Shown: in pieces, positions 58,856-64,000 of the stretch
Layout of the letters: every line of letters begins with the position of its first letter
How positions within the stretch are numbered: the first letter of the stretch is position 1
Assembly: GCA_027490215.1 (NCBI GenBank)
Contig: JAIXYO010000070.1
Location: forward strand, 1 to 64,000
DNA length: 64,000 bases
From: Rubrivivax sp.
GTDB lineage: Bacteria > Pseudomonadota > Gammaproteobacteria > Burkholderiales > Burkholderiaceae_C
Reading direction: 5' to 3'
Position numbers and translations under genes: made by a program
The notes under the pieces: generated by a model
Told to the model about the DNA's origin: nothing
What the model saw: the letters and a program-made list of their open reading frames with translations, nothing else
The model's database searches: none

Positions 58856-59089
58856 ATGCACCAGCCCCGTACCTCTTCACATCACAGTGCCCTGCTCGCC
58901 GCCCTGCTGCTTGCCGTGGCTGCGACCGGTTGCAGCAACATGAGTCGGCGCGACCAGAACACGGCCGTCGGCGCCGGCGTAGGCGCAGCGGCCGGCGCCA
59001 TCCTGACGGGCGGCGGAACACTCGGCACGCTGGGCGGCGCAGCCGTGGGTGGCGTGATCGGCAATCAGGTCGATCCGAAGAAAAAGTGA
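58856..59089 (+). CDS. Small glycine-zipper lipoprotein
   Basis: 77 aa from ATG 58856 with ggaga upstream. Lipobox region VAATGCSNMS predicts lipidation at about Cys27. The rest is a Gly/Ala zipper (GAGVGAAAGAILTGGG, LGGAAVGGVIGNQ) as in OsmB-like proteins; ends DPKKK. Role in the envelope unknown. Confidence 0.85.
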   Translation: MHQPRTSSHHSALLAALLLAVAATGCSNMSRRDQNTAVGAGVGAAAGAILTGGGTLGTLGGAAVGGVIGNQVDPKKK

Positions 59090-59127
59090 ATCGACTCGCC
59101 CGAATCACGCACGACGTCGACAGCCAG

Positions 59128-62100
59128 CTAGCTGGCGCCGAGCGGCCTGAACAGTTCGTCGAAATCCTGCGCCGTCAGCGCGGCCGTTCCGGCCACCCCT
59201 GACAGCAGCGAATCAGCCAGGCCCGCCTTGCGGGTCTGCAGTTCCAGCATCTTTTCCTCGACCGTGCCACTGGCCACCAGCTTGTAGACGAACACCGGTT
59301 TGCCCTGACCGATGCGGTACGCGCGGTCAATGGCCTGTTGCTCGACGGCAGGATTCCACCACGGGTCATAGAGGATGACTGTGTCGGCTGCAGTGAGGTT
59401 GAGCCCGACGCCGCCAGCCTTCAGGCTGATGAGAAAGATCGGCGTATCGCCATCCTGGAACGACTTCACCACCGCGCCGCGGTTGACGGTTTCCCCGGTC
59501 AGTTTGAGGTATTCCAGGTTCATTCGAGCCAATTCCGGTTCGATCAGCGCCAGCATTTCGGTGAACTGCGAGAACACCAGGATGCGTCGACCGTCTTCGA
59601 CCAGTGTTGGCAGCAAGTCACGCAACAGTTCGAGCTTCGCAGACGGCGCAGTGGCGGCGGTGTGATGGCGCGCGACTGGTCTTTCAACGACAGCCGCGCC
59701 GAACGCCGCTTCAGATCTTGCCTCGTCTTCGTCCTGCGGCGTTGACGTCCGCAACTTCAGCAAGCGCGGGTCGCAGCACACCTGGCGCAGCTTCAGCAAC
59801 GCATCGAGCACGACGATCTGGCTGCGCGCCAAGCCCTGCTTGGCAATCGCCTCGCGCAACTTGCTGTCCATCGTCGCGCGCACGGTCTCGTACATGTCGC
59901 GTTGCATGCCGTCGAGTTCGACGCGCAGCAACGTCTCGGTCTTTTCCGGCAGATCCTGGGCCACCTGCAGCTTGGTGCGTCGCAAAATGAACGGCCGCAC
60001 ACGCCGTGCCAGGTGCTCGGCCTGCAAGGTTTCCTGGCGCTTTTCGATCGGGTTGCGGTAGTGCTCGCGAAACTGCGCCTCGTTGCCAAGCAGGCCAGGA
60101 CTGACGAAGTCCATCAGGCTCCACAACTCACCCAGGTGGTTTTCCAATGGTGTGCCAGACAGACAGAGCCGGTGTCGGGCGTTCAGCGCCTTCAGCGCCA
60201 CCGTCGCCTGGCTGCGGCTGTTCTTGATGCGCTGCGCTTCATCGAGCACCAGGTAATGCCAGGCGTGGCTGGCCAGCGCCGCCATGTCGCGCACGGCCAA
60301 TGGATAGCTGGTGACCACCACGTGTGCGCGGGCGATGCCCTTGAACTGCTGCGCACGGTGCTTTCCGTGCAGTACCAGCATGCGGAGTTGCGGCGTGAAG
60401 CGGTTCGCTTCAGCCAGCCAGTTCTCGAGCAGACTGGTCGGCACCACGACCAGGCTGGGGCGGTCGAGCCGCCCGGCATCCAGCTCGGCCTGCAGCAAGG
60501 CCAGGGTCTGCAGTGTCTTGCCCAGCCCCATGTCGTCGGCCAGCACACCGCCGAAACCGGCCCGGCGCAGGAAGTCCATCCACGCGAGACCGGCGAGCTG
60601 GTACGGTCTCAGCTGCGCTTGCACGTTCGGCGATACCGTCACTGGCGGCAGGCCCTCTCCGGTGCGCAGCTGGCGAAGTTGATCGAGCAACTGATCGAGG
60701 GCCGGTGGCGCCCGCAGGGCCAGACCAGCCGAGAGGGTCTCGATCGCTCCCAACTCGAAGCGCGACACCCGTGCTTCACCCGAGACAAAACCGCTGGTGC
60801 CAAAAACCCCGCGCAGCCATGCCACCAGCGGTGCAATTCGCGCCACTGGCAGGCGCAGCAGTCGCTCGCGCTTGAGCTGCCGGACATTCAGTGATGACGC
60901 GGCCAGCGGCGGCGCACTGTCTTCCGGCCACGGCAACAAGACCTCGCCCTCGGCGTTGCTCAACGAGGATTCCAGTTTGAGCCAACCGGCCTGCACCAGC
61001 CCTACCAGCAGCGGTACCAGATCGACCGGTGTGCCGCCGACGCTGACCTTCAGCCCGATGCGAAACCAGTCGGTGCCACCGTCGCTCGCCTCATCGAGGC
61101 TCAACTCGAAATCATCGGCCTCGTAAACCTCGAACGGGAAGTCGTCGGCGCGTTCGATGCGCCACCCCTGCGCCTGCAAGGCCGGCACCTGGTGGCTCAG
61201 CAGCGTCGGCCAGGCATCGCGTGTGGTTGGCACCAGAACCAGCAAACCGTCCTCCAGTGCTGGAGGCAGCGCACCCGCTTGCAATCTGCCCGCCTTCAGT
61301 GCGGCCATGCGGTCAAGTGCAAACGCGGCCACCCTGCTCCAAGGCCGCAGATCCAGCTGCTCGAACAGCTGCTGCATCGCCTGCGCCTCGGTCAGTGCAT
61401 TGCGGCGAAAGCGCGTCAGCTGCATCTGGCCGGGCCGCGACGGGTCGGGCTGCTCGAGAAAGGCCACGTCGGAGGCACCGGCCGGAAAGTTGAAGTCGAT
61501 GGCCGCACCGCCACGACGGCCGTCAGGCTGGGTCAACTCGTAGCGCAGCAGCAATTGCACCGCGGCCTGGCGCAGCGGCTGACCCGCCGGCGGCGGGCGC
61601 TGGTGGCCTTCGAGCCAGGTCTCGGACGGCACGTTGGGGCAGGTCAGCAGGCGCAGCACCGGCTGCAGCGTCAGCTCGCCCAGCTCCTGCAATGGCTGCG
61701 CATGCGGTCCGGGCAAGGGAAGCGCCACCTGGTAGGCCAGACCCAGTGCACGCAGTCGACCCACCAGCGCGGGCAAGGCGGTGTTCGGCACCGGCGGCAT
61801 GCCGGCCAGCCATCGGATGGTGGCGCCGGACAGACCGCTGTCGGACACATCGGCGGGGCGCACGGACATCGTACCGGCCGGCCCTCTGACCACCACATGC
61901 GGCTGCGGCAACAACACGAGGCTGACCACATTGATCATGGGCAGGTCGCCGGAACCGTCACCTGCAGTCGCAGGCACCCATTGGGTAGACCACTGTCCGT
62001 TGGAGTCCGCATGCCACTGCAGATGCAAGGGCAGCGCCTCATCGAGCCACGACAGCGGCGGCCCCGGTGGGGTCTCGGGCATCACGTCTGGCGAGTCGAC

Positions 62101-62934
62101 AAACCAGCAGACTCCGGCACTCACCAACTGTTGCAGCGTCGCGGCGGCGGTGCGCCCGACGAGCGGCACCGGGCCCGCCAGCCGGTTCAGCGTGAACGGA
62201 AGCAGCGCTGCCAGCAGAAACTCGTCCTCGACACCGACATACGAAGGCCGAGTGCGCAGGATATCGGCCACGCTGGGCGCATGCGGGTGGTGTCGGCTGA
62301 TCTCTCCATCGCGCCGCGTGCTGCCGAGATGAAGCTTCAGCATCAGGCGCGAATCCTCGCTGCCGAGCACGTACATCAGTCGCTTGGTCGGCGACACCCT
62401 AGGCAGTTCGGTCGAAACCGGTTCATCGTCGGAACGCGTCGGCACAAAAGCCTGCTTCGCCTTGTCGAGCCAGTTCTCGAGGGTCTGGGGCAATCCAGCC
62501 GCGTCGGAAAAGCTGTGGCGTGCTGCGGCCGGTGGGCGTGTCAGCGTGGCGGCTGGTCGGCTGGTGTGCGACGCCACGGGGCCAGCGGTGCTCGCGCTCG
62601 CAGTACCGTCCGTGCCTTGGGTTCCGAGCCGACGCGCCCGAACCAGGGCAGCCTCATGAGCCATCAGCGCCGCAGCGACATGCTTGCAGTTGAATCCGAT
62701 CGGACAGGTGCACAGCCCACGTAAATGCAAGCCGGTACGTGGGTCCACGAAGAAGCTGATCGTCTGCTCGTAGACCGCGGTGCCCCCCCCGCGCAGCCTG
62801 GTGTGGAGGCGGTCGCCGTCTTCATGCTGGGACAGCAGCGCCTGCTCGGGCTTCAGCCCGATGGCCTGCATCAGGGTGGCGTGATCGAAATGATCGCTGA
62901 GATCGAAATCGGTGGGCAGTGAAAACTCGGACAT
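59128..62934 (-). CDS. SWIM zinc-finger, SNF2-family helicase-like ATPase
   Basis: 1,268 aa from ATG 62934 (MSEFSLPTDFDLSD). An N-terminal SWIM finger (CTCPIGFNCKHVAAALMAHE, about 77-96) is followed by a long middle region, then SNF2 ATPase motifs: ADDMGLGKTLQTLALL (about 805), DEAQRIKN (about 900), LSGTPLENHLGELWSLMDF. The C-terminal helicase lobe has ILVFSQFTEMLALI, GVGLNLTAADTVI and AIDRAYRIGQGKPV. This is the bacterial Rad5/16-like SNF2 group, often with SWIM; likely DNA-dependent ATPase in transcription or repair, partner unknown. Confidence 0.93.
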   Translation of the reverse strand: MSEFSLPTDFDLSDHFDHATLMQAIGLKPEQALLSQHEDGDRLHTRLRGGGTAVYEQTISFFVDPRTGLHLRGLCTCPIGFNCKHVAAALMAHEAALVRARRLGTQGTDGTASASTAGPVASHTSRPAATLTRPPAAARHSFSDAAGLPQTLENWLDKAKQAFVPTRSDDEPVSTELPRVSPTKRLMYVLGSEDSRLMLKLHLGSTRRDGEISRHHPHAPSVADILRTRPSYVGVEDEFLLAALLPFTLNRLAGPVPLVGRTAAATLQQLVSAGVCWFVDSPDVMPETPPGPPLSWLDEALPLHLQWHADSNGQWSTQWVPATAGDGSGDLPMINVVSLVLLPQPHVVVRGPAGTMSVRPADVSDSGLSGATIRWLAGMPPVPNTALPALVGRLRALGLAYQVALPLPGPHAQPLQELGELTLQPVLRLLTCPNVPSETWLEGHQRPPPAGQPLRQAAVQLLLRYELTQPDGRRGGAAIDFNFPAGASDVAFLEQPDPSRPGQMQLTRFRRNALTEAQAMQQLFEQLDLRPWSRVAAFALDRMAALKAGRLQAGALPPALEDGLLVLVPTTRDAWPTLLSHQVPALQAQGWRIERADDFPFEVYEADDFELSLDEASDGGTDWFRIGLKVSVGGTPVDLVPLLVGLVQAGWLKLESSLSNAEGEVLLPWPEDSAPPLAASSLNVRQLKRERLLRLPVARIAPLVAWLRGVFGTSGFVSGEARVSRFELGAIETLSAGLALRAPPALDQLLDQLRQLRTGEGLPPVTVSPNVQAQLRPYQLAGLAWMDFLRRAGFGGVLADDMGLGKTLQTLALLQAELDAGRLDRPSLVVVPTSLLENWLAEANRFTPQLRMLVLHGKHRAQQFKGIARAHVVVTSYPLAVRDMAALASHAWHYLVLDEAQRIKNSRSQATVALKALNARHRLCLSGTPLENHLGELWSLMDFVSPGLLGNEAQFREHYRNPIEKRQETLQAEHLARRVRPFILRRTKLQVAQDLPEKTETLLRVELDGMQRDMYETVRATMDSKLREAIAKQGLARSQIVVLDALLKLRQVCCDPRLLKLRTSTPQDEDEARSEAAFGAAVVERPVARHHTAATAPSAKLELLRDLLPTLVEDGRRILVFSQFTEMLALIEPELARMNLEYLKLTGETVNRGAVVKSFQDGDTPIFLISLKAGGVGLNLTAADTVILYDPWWNPAVEQQAIDRAYRIGQGKPVFVYKLVASGTVEEKMLELQTRKAGLADSLLSGVAGTAALTAQDFDELFRPLGAS

Positions 62935-63014
62935 CAGACAGCGGTCTCGGGCGGGCAACCGGGTATTGTCGGTCAGGCACACTGGCCTGTGGCGGCTGTG
63001 CGATCCTCGATCAC

Positions 63015-64000
63015 GTGATTTCTCAACCACCGCCCTCTTTCAATGCGCCGATCGGCAGGCTGACGCTGGCACGGCGCCGGTTTCTGCACGGGCTGGCTGC
63101 GCTGCCCTGGTCGGCTGGCGCGGCAGACACCATCGTCCTCGAGCCGGCTGACAAATCCAGCATCCGCCGCCGGCCGCTGGTGTTTCCCGCAGACCACGGG
63201 GCGCACCCCGACACACGCATCGAGTGGTGGTATGTCACCGGCACGGTGGGCGCGGAATCATCGGCAGCAGAAGCTGGCAGCGCATCGGCAGACCGCTGCG
63301 GCTTCCAGGTCACGTTCTTCCGCTCGCGAACCGCTGTCGCGGCCGATCAGCCGAGCCGCTTCGCCGCGAAGCAACTGCTGTTCGCCCATGCCGCACTGAC
63401 CGACCTGAGGCAGGGCCGGTTGCGACACGACCAGCGCATCGCCCGCAGCGGCTTCGGCATCGCGGAGGCGGCTGTGGGCGACACCGCCCTGGCATTGCGG
63501 GGCTGGGGCTTGATACGCGAATCGCGCCAGGGCGGTAGTCGCTACCGAGCGCGCGCCGGAAGCGACAGCGCGGGCTTCGCCTTCGACTTCAACTTCGACA
63601 CCACTCAGCCGCTGCTGCTGCAAGGCAATGCGGGCTACTCGCGCAAAGGCCCCAAGCCCGAGCAGGCCAGCCACTACTACAGCCAGCCGCAGCTGGCCGT
63701 CAGTGGCACGCTGACCCGCGATGGCGCAGCGCTGCCAGTGCGTGGTACCGCCTGGCTGGACCACGAGTGGAGCGACTCGCTGCTGGACCCCGACGCCGTG
63801 GGCTGGGACTGGACCGGCATGAACCTGGCCGACGGCAGCGCGCTCACGGCCTTCCGGCTGCGCAGTGCCGACGGCGGCACCGTCTACGCTGGCGGCAGCT
63901 TCCGGGCAGCTGGCGGCGCGGTGCGCAACTTCGCTGCCGACGAGGTGCGATTTGTGCATGGCCGGGTCTGGACCAGCCCGCAATCGCGTGCGCGGTATCC
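63015..64000 (+). CDS. Lipocalin-like protein of the CrtC/AttH type, Tat-exported (3' end beyond window)
   Basis: 328 codons visible from GTG 63015; no upstream ATG fits. The start carries a twin-arginine signal (LARRRFLHGLAALPWSAGA). Then FPADHGAHPDTRIEWWYVTG, the hallmark of the AttH/CrtC (carotenoid 1,2-hydratase-related) family, and later GTAWLDHEWSDSLLDPDAVGWDW (in part). It divides from the SNF2 gene by about 80 bp. Homologues often sit beside an ABC transporter (FtsX-type permease), which would lie to the right; that context is not visible. Confidence 0.88.
   Translation, partial: MISQPPPSFNAPIGRLTLARRRFLHGLAALPWSAGAADTIVLEPADKSSIRRRPLVFPADHGAHPDTRIEWWYVTGTVGAESSAAEAGSASADRCGFQVTFFRSRTAVAADQPSRFAAKQLLFAHAALTDLRQGRLRHDQRIARSGFGIAEAAVGDTALALRGWGLIRESRQGGSRYRARAGSDSAGFAFDFNFDTTQPLLLQGNAGYSRKGPKPEQASHYYSQPQLAVSGTLTRDGAALPVRGTAWLDHEWSDSLLDPDAVGWDWTGMNLADGSALTAFRLRSADGGTVYAGGSFRAAGGAVRNFAADEVRFVHGRVWTSPQSRARY

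Overview
The window is high-GC, gene-dense chromosomal DNA. Gene content and order (rpsO-pnp-quinone oxidoreductase-tpiA-secG-tRNA-Leu-nuoA-N; iscRSUA-hscBA-fdx; riboswitch-gcvTHP; aat-bpt) point to a betaproteobacterium of the order Burkholderiales, probably near the Rubrivivax/Leptothrix/Methylibium group. That placement is inference from synteny and protein style; no marker gene was searched.

Layout. (1) 1-7280, minus: the N-terminal 2,426 codons of a giant, probably secreted RTX protein that runs off the left edge (DUF4347, then HAF repeats, then RTX blocks alternating with 55-residue repeats). (2) 7.3-8.65 kb: AT-rich upstream region, a terminator, and a small gene resembling the C-terminal end of PutA. 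(3) 8.65-16.6 kb, plus: outer-membrane phospholipase A, ETF-ubiquinone oxidoreductase, a tandem glycine riboswitch and gcvT-gcvH-gcvP. (4) 16.6-38.8 kb, minus: tsaD, rpsO, pnp, quinone oxidoreductase, tpiA, secG, tRNA-Leu(GAG), all 14 nuo genes for complex I, a NUDIX hydrolase and a DUF1178 protein. (5) 38.9-42.9 kb, plus: a NasT-type ANTAR antiterminator, a leader RNA with an ANTAR-type hexaloop hairpin and an intrinsic terminator, and a nitrate-type ABC transporter (nrtA, nrtB, ATPase). (6) 42.9-48.3 kb, minus: the iscR-S-U-A-hscB-hscA-fdx Fe-S assembly operon with a near-consensus IscR site. (7) 48.6-54.3 kb: two unrecognised genes, a Do-like periplasmic protease, and a divergent response regulator/hybrid histidine kinase pair. 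(8) 54.7-64 kb: DUF4124 protein, PPK2 polyphosphate kinase, the aat-bpt N-degron transferases, DUF1415, a glycine-zipper lipoprotein, a SWIM/SNF2 helicase-like ATPase and, cut by the right edge, a Tat-exported CrtC/AttH-type protein.

Functional links. ETF-QO and complex I both feed the quinone pool. The isc operon can supply the clusters of NuoB/E/F/G/I, ETF-QO and IscR itself. Glycine controls its own cleavage system through the riboswitch, and nitrate uptake is probably controlled by transcription antitermination.

The least explained signals are a 17-bp perfect inverted repeat upstream of iscR (48452-48488), the PEP-CTERM-like scar inside the RTX protein, and the PutA-tail-like gene. I see no CRISPR array, insertion sequence or prophage. 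Nothing here is demonstrably a new system.
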